A stretch of 64,000 nt of DNA from Hoplostethus atlanticus (taxonomy: Eukaryota > Chordata > Actinopteri > Trachichthyiformes > Trachichthyidae). The first letter of the stretch is position 1, and each line of letters starts with the position of its first letter. Below are positions 48,386 through 61,929 of the stretch, piece by piece. The stretch lies in contig JAXDDX010000116.1 of assembly GCA_034670405.1 (NCBI GenBank), forward strand, positions 620,001 through 684,000, written 5' to 3'. The position numbers were made by a program, and so were the translations under genes. Under the pieces are notes generated by a model. That model was not told where the DNA came from. It saw nothing but the letters and a program-made list of their open reading frames with translations, and ran no database searches.

Positions 48386-49316
48386 AACACACACACACTT
48401 GTGGTGTCTGGACCCAAGAGTGCCCAGCTGTCGCTCGCCTGGTCACTTGATATCGGTGACCTCAACTAGAGAGGAGAGGACTGAGAAAGAAAGACTCAGT
48501 GATAGATAGATCAATGAAATAATAATTAAAACGCTAGCAGAGGCCACGAAGCCGACCTGCATGACCTCAACCATCTACTAGAACGACAGACGGAAAAAAA
48601 CAGACAGGGATTCAGGTAGAACAAGAACGACAAAGCGATAAAATGCTACATATAGGATTTGAAGTAATAATCGGTTACGTTTTCATATAAATAAATGCAT
48701 TTTGCTGTTGCCAGGTAGGTCTTTTCCTGGGAACAAAGATCTCTCCGGCGCATAGGAAGTGATACGTTTTCCAGTTTGTTTGGAATAAATAGAAGAAGAA
48801 CTGGGTAGTACAGAAACTCCCATCAGCAGAAAATCCAGGGACAAGTCATTGGGGCTAATGGCTACCCTGTACTTGTAACATTTAAATGATAAAATGATGA
48901 AAGATTAGGAGATACCAGATGAACGCGTGGATAGAAACACAGACGTCTTGTTTTTGTGCCACAGTAATGAGCTTAAGACATATTAGCTGACCTCCTCTCC
49001 TCTCTTAATGCTCGAAAAGTCTCAGTGTGTGTGTTGGAGCATTTTATTAGGGTGTTTGTCTGGCCCGTCCTTAACAAGATTAATAGAGAGACAGGTAGAC
49101 TTAGATGGAGAGAGAGAGAGAGGGAGAGTGAGACAGGCAGAATGTGATGGAGCGAGAGAAGAAAGAAAGCAAATGAAAACAGACCGACAGACAGAGAGAA
49201 AGAGGGGTGTACCTCATCTTTGCTAACCAGATTACTTTACTATGTGTCAACAAAACACTTAATCCATTTGGCATCTCTAAGCCTCTTAATACTATAACCT
49301 TAGCCAGCGTTATATA

Positions 49317-49406
49317 CACACACACACACATAGAGTAGACACACACACACAGATGCATCTACACACTTGCATGCCAGGCACCAGAGAAACACACACACAC
49401 ACACAC

Positions 49407-49448
<42 letters not shown>
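49317..49448. repeat. compound CA-rich tract
   Basis: Several CA runs, the longest at 49388-49448, interrupted by CATACATA. Confidence 0.9.
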
Positions 49449-49451
<3 letters not shown>

Positions 49452-51404
49452 TTGGCATCGTTACTCACACAAGTACTACATCGCTCCTTACTCCATGTCA
49501 CTGCTTTACTTATTTTCTTTACAAAAATGGAAGAACAAAAAGACAGTAAGACTGAGAGACCAGATTCAGCGTGACTCATACATATAATAAGAGAGAAACA
49601 GTAAGACAGACAGATTTGATTCATTTCATTTTCTTCGTCATCCCTGAACTATAGAACACTGTCATCTTCATAATACCACATGCACACAAATCAAACTTTC
49701 CAATTTATCATATAACGCTGAGCTAAGATATCAACTTATGCTCAAAAAAGCAATGGAGTCTAAGAACACAGAAAGACAGTGAGTGAAGGACAGGAGAAGA
49801 AGCATAGATAGAACCAGAGAAGGATAAAAAAGGAGAGCAGGGACTGAGACAAAAAGAAAATGAGTGGTCAGTAGAGCAGAGGCTCTAGGAGTGATGTTTC
49901 CCAACCTCCCAAACAACACAGATAATTGTATATTTGCAAGACGGACTGAGAAGCTGAGAAGACAGGTAGGACTGCTAGGAGAGACAGACCAGAAAATAGA
50001 CAGGGAGACAAAATGCGATGTACCTTGCATTTCTGGATCCATAATGCTGTTCGGTGGTCTGTTTTTTTGCATTCCTGTGGATAACTGGCCAAGCGTAGAT
50101 GATGTGACGTCACGTTGAGGTATTTCCAGTGCGGCTACAATGCTAGTTGACAGTAGAACATTTTTCTAGCTAGCTAAAACATCCCCGGACAACGTCAGGT
50201 TCTGGTGTCAGACCCCAAAAACTTCTTTCAAGACCGACGTTCAACAATCACACTGGGAGAAATTCATCATAGACGGGGGCAGAGATACCAATTTCTCCAA
50301 CGACAGTAGCCAAGATAGACCAGAATGCAATGCAGCCACAGCTTGCATCTTTGGAGATCTGTCGTCGGTAGTGTGTGAAATGCCCCCTTCCCAGGTTTTA
50401 TTGTAATTTGAACAACCAGACATGGCACACCACAGCATTGTCCTATCACTTTTTCTCCAATGGAAAAATTAGCGCTATCAGTATTGTTCTCTCCACCTGT
50501 ATACAGCATAGAGAACCCCTGTTCTGTGGGGGCAGTCGAAAGGCATTCTGGGAAACGTAGGAAATCATTAACTGAAGTAGACGTGCGTACACCAGCAAGT
50601 AAATTACAATACTTCATGACAAAATATATTCTGTTCGGTTTTGACTCCCAGAGTCGTTGGCTGAGAGCCATGACTCTCCAACTTGTTGGACAATATCTAA
50701 GAACCAACTCCAGATTGACCATCCACCACTGTCAACTGTCAATGTCTGGCACCAACATGGTGGTCCATTGGAGAATTGGCTGTTATGAAACGACGAGGCT
50801 AGAGAAAGACAGATACCTGAATAAGGTGTTGGGGGTGGAGATCTATGATATTGTAGCTAAAATTGAATGGTAACAGTAAACTGTCTTTATTTGTAGTCTC
50901 TCGTCCCAAGCACTCTTGATAAGAGTCAACTCCGTTAACCTGACCGAAGACTATTTTAGCTAGCTAACTAGCCAGCAGGCTAATCTAGCAAAGTTACTAA
51001 TGTCAGCATAGACATATGACTACTAGCCTCTACTAGCGCTAGCTTCTACATTAGCTAGTGTACTGTTGTTTGCAATGTTTGCAATAAGACAGTGATGGTT
51101 AGCTGACCAGATACTATGGTTAGCTATCACAAACACAGACTCATCAGTGATGAAGTGAAGTCAGTTCCAAGTCAAAAACAGCACACAAATTAACCATGTC
51201 ACTTCTGTTGACTGCTAGGTTGTACGTTTAGAAAGACTTTTGTTGCCCAATAGATGGCTGCCAGAGGGTGTGTATGTTACCTGAAAGCCCTCAACCACAA
51301 TGTGCAGACGCGCATACAGGAAGGTAAATATGAACAGACGGGGACATAAAATAGACAAAGATGGATGAATGTTCTTTTCATGCCCTGATCACTCTCTGTC
51401 CATC

Positions 51405-51432
51405 AATTCAGTTCAGTTCAGTTCAGTTCAGT
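51405..51432. repeat. (CAGTT)n pentamer repeat
   Basis: About five copies of TTCAG. Confidence 0.85.
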
Positions 51433-52835
51433 GGCTGCTTTATTGACAAGGCTCTTATTCTGTTTCATTTCCTAGCTCTTTGCCTTACATGATCCTTTTA
51501 TGGTTACAATATTGTAAGGGCACTAAGGCTCTGGCATTTGCACTCCTTTAGCTCAGTTGCTTGTCACCGTCAGTGATGTAGGAATTTAAGTTTGTTCTAG
51601 CCTAAAATGTGCCATAAATATGGATTTATAAAGAGAAGATTGTTACATACCGCTATTGCAACTATTTTGGTCATTTTCATATTTTAACTTCAATTCAAGG
51701 ACTACATGGTTCCTCTATTTGTTGAGAAAATGTGATGACCCCTTTTATGAAACCCTCTCAAAAGCCTTTGGATCAACTCTAAAATGTGCGGTGGTCAATC
51801 AAAGGCTGTTTCTCTTAGTTCCTGAACGGTTGGCATTTGCGAGATAATGCGCCGATGTGATCTTTACCGTGCAAAAAAAGGAGCGAGGACACAAGTTCAA
51901 ACTAGGTTCCACGTTTTAACAAAAACCCCGCAAATGATATGATAATGGTATAACTCAGCCGCCTGTGGTGTGTGAATTCACCACAAATGCTTTGTGGTCT
52001 TTTTTTTCCCCAACAGGTAAAATTACGATTAGACTAATTATTATTATAATTATTATTGTCCTTTTATGAAAAATGAGATCTGGTCCAGTCAGTGTGGTCC
52101 ACCTCTGATATGATGGATATGATGCAGTTTAATTTATCATATATTTGATATATTTATCATATATTTATATATCAATTGGCATCAAATGTAAATATTTTTA
52201 CTATTGGCACGAAATGAGAAAATCGGAATCACAACAAAGACACAAAACTAAACCCCACCTTGTTTACCCTGCGTCTGAAGTATGATTCTTTAAGACTGCA
52301 AAGTGAAATCATCACTACTGGTACTGCAGCAGGCAGCCAGTACTGCTGGTAGGGATGTGTGTGTCTACATTCTTTTGTTTAGAATGTGTATTGATTCAAA
52401 TATTTATATGGTGGGATTATTAAACTGTACATCAGGTAGCGCTCGCACAGTGTTCCTATGCTCATGACATATTTATTAATATTGTTACCGAACTGCGTTG
52501 CGGCGTCGCAATATTAAAGGCGCATTTTGTAAGAGATTATACATATGTTTTCACAAGGATGCGTTTTAAGACATTTTAATCGCGCCCCAGTATAGATGGA
52601 TGTTACTGTAAGTTATGTTCTCATTCAGCTGGTACTGTATTTTCAAGACAAAAAAAAACAAAAACTTCAGGAATAAATAATTGAATGTATTTCGCACACC
52701 GAGAGGGCGTAGAGAGAACGCAGTTACTGACTACATATATATTTCATTTTTCACACACTTCCAAGAACTGGTTGGTGATGTGTGTGTGTGGCTTGTGCCA
52801 ACGGAGAGGCCACGGGTACTTGAGTTCACAGGATG

Positions 52836-52838
<3 letters not shown>

Positions 52839-52866
<28 letters not shown>
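52839..52866. repeat. (CA)n microsatellite
   Basis: About 14 CA units. Confidence 0.9.
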
Positions 52867-52870
<4 letters not shown>

Positions 52871-53183
52871 CCTTGGTGCCAGTCATATTCAATAGCAATC
52901 TAGTGCTGACCAGAGAAATCAATGAATAACAGACTAACGGACTAGAGGGTTTAACTTTGGCGCCGCTAACATGGAGAAGACACTTCATTCCTCAAGTGGC
53001 TAACATTATATCAGTCTCCATGCAGCGTCTCTTCTCCTCTCTATACTCCTTGTCTTCCTCCCCTTTTCTTTCCCTCATCTTTTCTCCTCTCTGCTCCCTT
53101 CGAGTGCAGGTGATTTTTTTTTCTGCTCTCGGGATATACTGTAGTGTCGAGAGTGAGAGTGTAATAGGGGTCTAGCGCCTCGT

Positions 53184-53449
53184 AATGTAATAACTTGTCT
53201 AAATGCAATAAAATGTGGAGCGTGTAATTAAACCTGCTATTGTATTACATTGACAGATAATATAAAAACATCTCCAGACTGATATTTTAAGAATTAAAAC
53301 AAGTTACACCCCTGATTATGGAATAATCACCAGTATAATAATGTACAAAACTATCAGGAAAAAAAATATATTTCAGTGTCAAGTGCTATTACATTTTTTT
53401 TACTCATTTAGAAGGATGATTTATTTGATTACGACAAGTTATTACATTT
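53184..53449. mobile_element. short element with perfect 16-bp terminal inverted repeats
   Basis: AATGTAATAACTTGTC at 53184-53199 is the exact reverse complement of GACAAGTTATTACATT at 53433-53448. The interior is AT-rich and non-coding. A related terminus, AAATGTAATAACTTGTTATA, lies near 45308 in intron 3. Confidence 0.6.
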
Positions 53450-53628
53450 CCCAACAGATGCTGCAAGGACACAAGCAACAAGTCCCCCCCCCCCGAGCTT
53501 GCCTCTCCTTCCCTTGATTCCTCTCCTCATCCTCTTTCTCGCCCTCTTCCTCTCCTCACTTGTGTTTCTCAGAACCCATTTAGCCAGAATCCATTACCAG
53601 AAGTGCAGAGTGAGAAAGACAGAGCGAG

Positions 53629-53630
<2 letters not shown>

Positions 53631-53670
<40 letters not shown>
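53631..53670. repeat. (GA)n microsatellite
   Basis: About 19 GA units. Confidence 0.95.
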
Positions 53671-53672
<2 letters not shown>

Positions 53673-54914
53673 GGATGGGGAGAAGGGAGATGGAGCTAGA
53701 GTGTTCAGCCTAATAAATTCTACAGCAGCGTTTCTCGGTCTCATTGAGTCTTGGGACCTGACAGATGATGGTCTTTTTACTTGTGGTGACAGGCGAAAGG
53801 CTTTCACTGCACTTGTGTGGAAACCTCGTAACTCGACGTAGGTGTTTTTCCTCTGCGTTGCCTGAACTGACAGTTGACGCGGTGCTTCATGTACAGACGT
53901 AAGGGACCCAAGGGACCCTTGCCCCGGTGCGTTACGTTCTCTCTAGTATGGAAAAAATGTCACACCAAACTCAACACTCTGGCAATTGAATGCATCCTTG
54001 CTTTGCACCAAACATAGTTTAAAGTTGCTCTAGGCAAAATGTTAATGTAAAAAATGCAGTCAGAAAGTGGGGCCGCAACAGAGAAGAGCATCCTCACTAT
54101 TTGAGACCCTTTAGGTTTGCCCCGATGACATTCTGGCGACGGTATGGTCACTGGTCGAACATCTTCTTCACACAGGAAGTGGAAACGTATCTTCTAAACA
54201 ACACTGAGCGAAGCCTCCATCCAGAGGAAGCTGGACTCACCAACGATGGCCGAACCTCTTCACCTCCTCCACCCCCACCACACACTGAGAAGAAGTTTAG
54301 TTTACTGACGCCCCCTTACAGGATTTCTGGGTAGCGAAGTCCTCAACTCAAACAGTTACCTCTCACTGCCACTTGGGGCCACCAACACCTGCAAAGCATC
54401 TTTTTGAATGGAGTGTGGCGTGACATTCTCTTCAATACAGAAACATAACATATGGGAGCTAAAGAAAAAAAAAAAAAAATGACAAAAGATTTTTCTCCAA
54501 CAGCTTTGCTTTGTCCAGCGTTGGGTAGTAACACTGATCGATCCATCCCTAGATACTTTATTTAACCTAAATTAAAAATGTAAAGGTGTTCCCTTAAATG
54601 CTTTGTATCTGCTTTAACACACACACAAACATCCTTAGTGGTTATTTACAATGTCCATACATATCTTACTGGCTTTTCAATGATTTTATAACTACACGTT
54701 CTCCATTGTTGAACTGTTTTACATTATTCTAGATATTGGCGATTATGTACTATTGGATAGTTTTCAAACCAAATCATTACTTAGTTTTGGATACCACTGG
54801 AAGTCATTGAGGTGAGAGGAAAAGGACTGATGCATTTGCTCCTAGAATACACAAGAATACACATTACAGTTTTGGAGATTTCTAACAGATTTGACTTTGG
54901 GTAACAAGATAATA

Positions 54915-54915
<1 letters not shown>

Positions 54916-54990
<75 letters not shown>
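54916..54990. repeat. compound (GT)n(GA)n microsatellite
   Basis: About 24 GT units run directly into about 13 GA units. Confidence 0.97.
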
Positions 54991-55288
54991 CCAGGATGTA
55001 TTGAAAGTATTCAAGGTGAGAACCAAGATCGGATATCAAGCAGATCAGGTTCAGATTGGGTTTCATATCTGTCATAGCGTAATGGCAGTATTGACTAACT
55101 GTCATGTCAAAGAATTACATACACACACACACACCCATAAGTATACATACTTAGACACACACACACACACACGTACTCTACCTCTTTTAACCTCCTCCCC
55201 ACTCCCTTTTTTTCCCATAAACAGAACAATATCTATCTGTCTTTCATTTTATCATTTCGCTGCTCCATCTGTCTCGCTCGTTCTCTTT

Positions 55289-55290
<2 letters not shown>

Positions 55291-55350
<60 letters not shown>
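55291..55350. repeat. (CA)n microsatellite
   Basis: About 29 CA units, among the longest in the window. Confidence 0.97.
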
Positions 55351-55352
<2 letters not shown>

Positions 55353-55468
55353 GTCATTAGTATGTGGTGCTGTGTAATAGCTGGATCGATAGCTCTGCTG
55401 TTCTTACAGGATCATTTGGCCTCTGAAGCAAATGCTCTGACAGCCACTACATCATTAGGACATTACCA

Positions 55469-55470
<2 letters not shown>

Positions 55471-55510
<40 letters not shown>
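55471..55510. repeat. (CT)n microsatellite
   Basis: About 17 CT units followed by GCCCGCGCGCGC. Confidence 0.95.
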
Positions 55511-55511
<1 letters not shown>

Positions 55512-56119
55512 CCGCGCGCGCTACCCTCCCTCTCTCTCTCTCCATCTACCCTTCTCTTTTGATCCCTCATTCACTCATTCATTCTCTCTCTTTCTCCTTT
55601 ATACTCCTTTACATCTTTAGGACATTGCCACCATGCCCCTGCTCTCCTCCTTCACTACTTCCCTCTTACTCATAGTGCTTTCACATCGAGTTGGATAAGG
55701 TCCCTTTGTATCGCTCTCTCTATTTTCCTATCTGCTTGTGCTTGTTTTTAGTTTTTCTTCTATGTCCTTTCCTTTCCAAAATAAAACAGACCTGAGAGAA
55801 ATAAACCTCAGTTAGTATTTTGATGTGTAGAACATGGAAGAGAAACCAGGATTCAAATGTTTTTTCATACTGATGTGGCCTGGGCGTGTCTCCCAGTGAC
55901 CAATGAGGTTCCGTCCAGGATGGAATCCTGCTGTTTGGAGCGACATGATTCGTCAGCAATTGCAGCCAGTTCATGGTGGTAATTAAATTGCCTCATTGCT
56001 AACGGAGATAATGAAATAGACTGCAGTGGGTATTGGACAGTACAGTGTGTGTGTGTGTGTGTTTGGCAATGACCGTTTGATGAGGCCTTTCTGTTCCCAT
56101 TTGATGAAACCTGTATTAA

Positions 56120-56450
56120 CACCAAACTAAGATTAGACCGATGAAGGCTGTGAAGGCTGATGCCGATTATGATGTATTTTGGATGAACCTGCTAATAGCT
56201 GATATTGTGTATGTTAGAATTTGACCATTTTCATGCCCAAAAAAACAAAAATACAAGGGCTCCGTGTTTCCCCGAGAACTATTTCCTTTTCAGGGTGGAA
56301 AAGCCTCTGAAACAGCATCCGGACACTAAAACCAGGATAATAATAATAACTATGACAGTAAAAACTGTCTGGGGTGGCTGTTAAAAATGACAGATGAAAA
56401 TTAATATCGGCCGACATTGACCCAATACATCAATCCAACTCTAGCGCAGT
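56120..56450 (-). mobile_element. dispersed TATCGG-family element, inverted copy
   Basis: GGAAAAGCCTCTGAAACAGC followed by GGACACTAAAACC is the reverse complement of the core at 61.1 kb. AGATTAGACCGATGAAGGC marks one end, and AATATCGGCCGACATTGACC with CCAACTCTA the other. Confidence 0.55.
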
Positions 56451-56600
56451 TAACACTGCTGTCCAGAAAATTCGCCTAAAAGAGTAAAGGCAGTGGAAAA
56501 CGATATAGTCAATCAGAAGTCACCCAGTTACCCCACACAGTTACCCCCCTCCCTCAACCCTTCAACTCCCACCACACCTGTCTCTTCTTCACTGTCTCCG

Positions 56601-56605
<5 letters not shown>

Positions 56606-56669
<64 letters not shown>

Positions 56670-56682
56670 TACACACACACAT
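56606..56682. repeat. compound (CT)n(CA)n tract
   Basis: CT tract at 56608-56632, then TGTCTTTC, then CT and CA tracts to 56682. Confidence 0.9.
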
Positions 56683-58993
56683 CAGATGCTGGCCTTCCCC
56701 AAAGTGTCTGGAAAGCAAGTGATAGCGCGGCTGACCTCAGCATATGGGTAATTTTACTGAGAAACTTCACACACACACGCACTGTCTCGCTTTCTCCCTA
56801 TTTTTCTCTCTCTGTACGCACATACAAACACACACTTCGCCACATTGCGCTTGCCTATCCTTGGCAGCTAATTGTAGTGTCATATGGCTTCTGGTGAATG
56901 TGCGATTAGCCGCGCGTGTGTGTGTGTGTGTGTGTGTGCGCGTGTGTTCGCAAGGCTGTTGAGTGGGTAGGCCAGTCTGTCCGTCTCTCATGCTGGCCAG
57001 CTAAAAAAACAGAGTTAGCAGCATTGTTGTCTCTCTTTCCCTATTTTCTCTTCTGTATTTCTTTCATACAATTTTGCTCCGGACAACAGCTCAAAAACGT
57101 AAATTCAGACAAAAAGTAATAATAAAACAAATAAAATCTCCCCTCGAGATTGACAAGTGAACCTGTTCTTCTATTCTTCATCGCAATAATGTCAGTAATA
57201 GCCCGTAGTAAAATGCTGTGACTCGGGGTTGGGAGATATGAAAACTCTGGTTCTGTCGGTGTGTCTCCGAGTCATGCTTAATCTGTCATATGCAATGTCA
57301 TGTTTTAGTTTATGTTTGTTTGTTTTGTCATTTTCTTATTATGTTATTTTGGGTTTAATTCCCCCTTCCCTATGGCACTAACAATGCAGGGATCGGGGGG
57401 GGGGGGTTGGTAGTCACAAGGGCTGGCCATACCAACTTACTTTTTCTGTCCACCACCACACAGCGTAGTATGAAAGGTCACGTATGGCCAAAGGAGGGAA
57501 TTAAAAGTGTTTTGTTTACCTGTGTTGTTTCACGGGTCCTCAAAGACAACGTCTTGTTTTTTTGCTGGATTTTTTTTAGGGAAAAAGGCTTAACACTAGA
57601 AGTGCCATTGGGCATTAAGAAAACTAAACAAAAACTAACAACTAAACAAATTAAATTACTCCAAGCAACAGTGTTTTCTGAAATAGTAGAGCCACAAATG
57701 TCTAGGGTTTTGAGTTTCTGTAAAAAAACTGTGGAAATAGTTTTTTGCCTTCAAACACTCTCCCATGTGTGTTTTCATGCTTATCAGGCCAGCTAGGCCA
57801 TTAGTAACCTGATGAGTTCCATTGCAGGATGACTTTGGCGTTAAATTGATGATGGCCCTTGCTTTGACCTCAGCGCTACCTTGCAGCAAAACACTGAAAT
57901 CAGTATTTCACTTTTGTGACGCTTAAAAAGCATGCATTCCCCCTGGTAAGTTCATGAACAATCAGATATCGACTTTGACTGCCCTGGGTTTCTGTCAGTT
58001 TTTTTTTTATTTGTTTAATCATATAATCTGATTGAGATGGAGATCTCATTTTCAAGAGAGACCGAAAAGAAAAAACAAAATCATAGATGTAAGATATCCT
58101 TGGTTTAAAATCATTGAGGGGGCAAGACATTTTAATTTGAAAGGGCTTTGCAGTCTGTTCTATTTAGAAGGTTCATAGTAGCAGAAACCATCTAAGTAAT
58201 TAAACTAACCTGTCCTGTGATCTGGTACCATTATCTCTGGCTTCAAACGGCAGGATAGATGTGAGGTGCAGGGGAGAGGTAGAGCAGAAGAGAAGTATTT
58301 CCCTCATACTAACACATTCAGAACATATACAACTAGAGGATAAACATGGAACACCACAATGTGGGGATTTTAGGCTTTTTGTTGAGACAGAGTAGAGACC
58401 AGGGATCTTCTGGTCATGCTGGAGATCCCCCTATCTGCCATCCCAGGACCTCCACTACAGTAGTCCTGAACCGATAGCCTTCCGCTGGGTTTGACTTTCA
58501 ACTCGCCCAGAGACTCGGTGACGTACCAGGTTGGCGGAGTTTACCCTCCTGGAGGCGAGCATCCCACTCCGAATCAGATCAACAACAAACAAAAAACAGA
58601 AAGACACAATCTGACCGGGAAGCACATAAATGCATTAAAACATTAAATGTACATTTCCTGATCTCTTGAGTTACGTATGGTAGGAAGCCACATAGATACT
58701 CACTGCACAACATCATGAATTCTACACTACTGTAGAGTAACTCCGCTAGACCCACAGGGGGAGCCACTGAGCCCTGATGGACATGTGGTATGGCCATAGA
58801 TAACTGGTGTCTCGTGTTTTCTTGGCTTTGCTACAGGTTAATGGTAGAGGTTAATGGTCTGCTGAAGTGGATCAGGGGTTCTTGCGGTGTGTTGAAATGA
58901 AATCCTGTATTTAACAGGATTTGTCAGACCTGCTTGAGGGATGAGGTCACTGCTAACATTTGCTAACCTAGATTCAGCATATTGGAATAGATG

Positions 58994-59085
58994 AGTGTGT
59001 GTGTGTGTGTGTGGGAGAGGACAGCGGTTTAGAAGTGGGAGGGGCAACAGAAGGTGAGGAGGTGTTTTTTGGTTTTTGAATGGTG

Positions 59086-59141
<56 letters not shown>
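58994..59141. repeat. (GT)n and (CA)n pair
   Basis: (GT)n at 58994-59013 and a long (CA)n at 59094-59141. Confidence 0.9.
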
Positions 59142-59144
<3 letters not shown>

Positions 59145-59264
59145 TGTTCATACACACTCCTCTCTGCCTCCATCATCGTAATGAGTGGATGGAAGCTTTT
59201 AACTAATCACATCACTTAAAAGGACAGAACAGGAGAGAGACAGACAGACAGGGAGAAAGAGAGA

Positions 59265-59287
59265 GAAAGAGAGAGAGAGAGAGAGAG
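59265..59287. repeat. (GA)n microsatellite
   Basis: GA-rich tract; another (GA)n lies at 59757-59779. Confidence 0.85.
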
Positions 59288-60594
59288 GAAGGACAAGAAG
59301 AGAAAAATCTATAGCTAGTTTTGAAGGTTTCTTTATGAATTACTCGTACACTTTCTATCTTTCTCTATGCCTCTCTTTCTCTCTGTCTCCCTCTCTTGGC
59401 CTTTCCCTTCATTCCCCTCTCCACGTTTCTCTCTCTCTCTCTTTCGGGTCTTATCTCCTCCATATTGCACACTCAAGGCATTTGTAATCCGCTTATACTT
59501 GTTCAGCCTTCTCCTACAATGTAACTTAATATGGGCCGTGCCCGTGTGTGTGTGTGTGTGTAATAGATATATGGTAACAGTATTACTGTGTTCAGCAGCT
59601 GCCATTCTGTCTCTCTATCTCTCTTTTACACACACACACATACAGGCAGGTGAAAAGTTACAGGTGAAAAGTTCAAAACTGTAACTGTTCTCATAAATGA
59701 GGATGGAGGGATGGAGTGAACGAGAGAGAGCGAGTTGAAGAAGGGAAGGTAATTAAGAGAGAGAGAGAGAGAGAGAGATAATGCATGACAACAGGTGGAG
59801 TAAAGGAAGAAGGGCTGGGAATATATAGTCTGCCATAAAAGGGAAAAAAAGAGGAAAATGTAGAGAATACAGAGAGAAAAAGGCACAGAAATTAAAACAA
59901 TAGAGGAGAGAAAATGGAGTGTATACAGATAGAAAAGGTGTTGAACACTCACTTTGACTTTCCTTCAGTTGTTCAGATCCCTCTCTGTCTTTCTGCAGGA
60001 AGTTTGAGTGCTTAAACATGACTCAGTACCACGTCCAAGTATTAAAGCTTGGGATCAGCCCAATATTATTAAAGGTGCTACGTGTATCATTCTAATATAT
60101 ATCAATATTTCATTGTCAAGTTAATTGTTATACCTTGGTCTTGGTTTAATTACTGTAAACAAATGACATCATGGTGGAGATAATTGGAGCCTCTATCTCA
60201 CACCAGTGGTATTGTTAGTGCTAGTGTTTCTCTAAATTAACACCACATTTCCCATAAACCCTGTTGCTTCCTGCACCCCCAAAAAAAGATCCAACACAAA
60301 AGCAAGAAAGAAAGAAAGGTAGAAAGAAATATTCCCATGACAGTGTCTCTGGTTTATTTGCTTGTCAGACAAACCATTGAGTTACACGCTTGTAAAACAT
60401 AATGGTACCATGTGTGCATACATGTGTGTGTGTGTGTTGGTGAATTTGAGTGCACGCATGTGTGTACATGCGATGGCATATGTGTGCGTGATGGGGGAAA
60501 CTCCCCGTGCAAAGAAAAGTCAAACCACCAAATATCATAACCAGCTGTTTCCCATCATTATAGCCATGCTCTCATATTCTAGTTATCACAAATA

Positions 60595-60736
60595 CACACA
60601 CACACACACACACACACATCTGGTTGTGTGATATAAGGTCTCTAATTGAAACCTTCTATGTGTTTATAACCCAATGCTCTCTCCCCACGCACAACATACA
60701 CACACCCTCTACAGCTTCTGGTAATGGTTTTACAGG

Positions 60737-60777
<41 letters not shown>
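60595..60777. repeat. (CA)n and (GT)n pair
   Basis: (CA)n at 60596-60618 and (GT)n at 60738-60777. Confidence 0.9.
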
Positions 60778-60778
<1 letters not shown>

Positions 60779-60939
60779 ATGCAAAGGATGAACATTACAT
60801 GTTTTCATTCATGTGAAATGGTAATGCATTTTCAGTGCTTATTTGAAATAACCTGGAATAGTTTGTCTGTTCTTCTCGTAATGTGGTTACAGTATAAATC
60901 AGCTCTGATGAACTTGATCAGTTTTTGGGGTTGATATTG

Positions 60940-61275
60940 TCCTTTTATTACAAATCTGCCTCATATGGTGGATATGATGCTAGAATGATTGATTACATAT
61001 TTATTGTGGAATTGATTAATACTACACTGGTTGTCTACAGGAAGCCAATAATACTACTTATTATCCTCGTTTTCAATGATTTTTAGTGTCCCATGATGGT
61101 CTAAATGCTGTTTCAGAGGTTTTTCCACCCTGACAAGAATGAAACATTTAATTTTTTTTTTGATGTGAACAAATTTAAAGATATTGAATATGAGCTATGG
61201 GCTAACGTCAGCTTCAGTCCAAAAATATCAGTACTGGTATTGGCCTAAAAAATCTAATTTCGGTCAAATCCCAGG
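60940..61275 (+). mobile_element. dispersed TATCGG-family element, copy 3 (longest)
   Basis: The order is CATATGGTGGATATGATGCT, TTTTTAGTGTCCCATGATGG, GCTGTTTCAGAGGTTTTTCC, AAAGATATTGAATATGAGC, AGCTTCAGTCCAAAAATATC, TGGTATTGGCC and TTTCGGTCAAATCCC. It aligns along most of its length with copies 1 and 2. Confidence 0.65.
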
Positions 61276-61902
61276 TTTTACTGGTAAATACCTCAGGGCT
61301 GCTTAAAGTACAGTGTTTTTAGTGTAGCGCCCTCCACCATCACACCATTAGCATTCATCCGTTGTGCGCTTCTAGCTCGCCCAACACTGCATAAATGCTG
61401 TTTTAATGAACCTGAAGGAGAAATACAGAAATATAATTGAGTGCAAAGTGTGTAGTACAGAAAATAGGGGTGTGTTTATGGAGGGGCCCAAATTTGATTG
61501 GCCACCCCGCACTGTCTCTCTACTGTTAACTATCCAATGAAGGCAAAAATGCACAACTATACCAAATGAAGAAATTATTTTGTCCATGCCATTTCATTTG
61601 TAGGGGCTTTTCTGGAAGAGGTAGTGCAAAGCTGGCCTTTTTTGGTTACTAAAATAAAAGCACAAGTTATCAGTAGTTTGGCATTTGCCGTTATGTACGC
61701 CTGTAAAGTGTCGGGAGCCTTTACTGTCACCTAGACATCATCACTAGTTAGCAGGGGCCCTTTTTAAGTAGACAGGCTGCATACCTCAAATGTAGTCCTA
61801 TATTTAGTCAGACAGGCCAAATAGGTTCTACTCCAGTAATTATTTTAATGACGACAGGTGTGTTGAGTTCAGGGCCGTGTGGGGGGAGTAGGTGCCATCC
61901 AC

Positions 61903-61929
61903 CTGTGTGTGTGTGTGTGTGTGTGTGTG
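61903..61929. repeat. (GT)n microsatellite
   Basis: About 13 GT units. Confidence 0.9.

Noticed and set aside
47915..48394. 159-codon frame on the minus strand
   Set aside because: It reads through a CA microsatellite and purine-rich low-complexity DNA.
50460..50873. 137-codon open frame in intron 4
   Set aside because: No recognisable domain and a composition like a dispersed repeat; no start context or exon boundaries.
54920..55360. 146-codon frame rich in VCVC and HTHT
   Set aside because: Entirely a translation of GT, GA and CA tracts.
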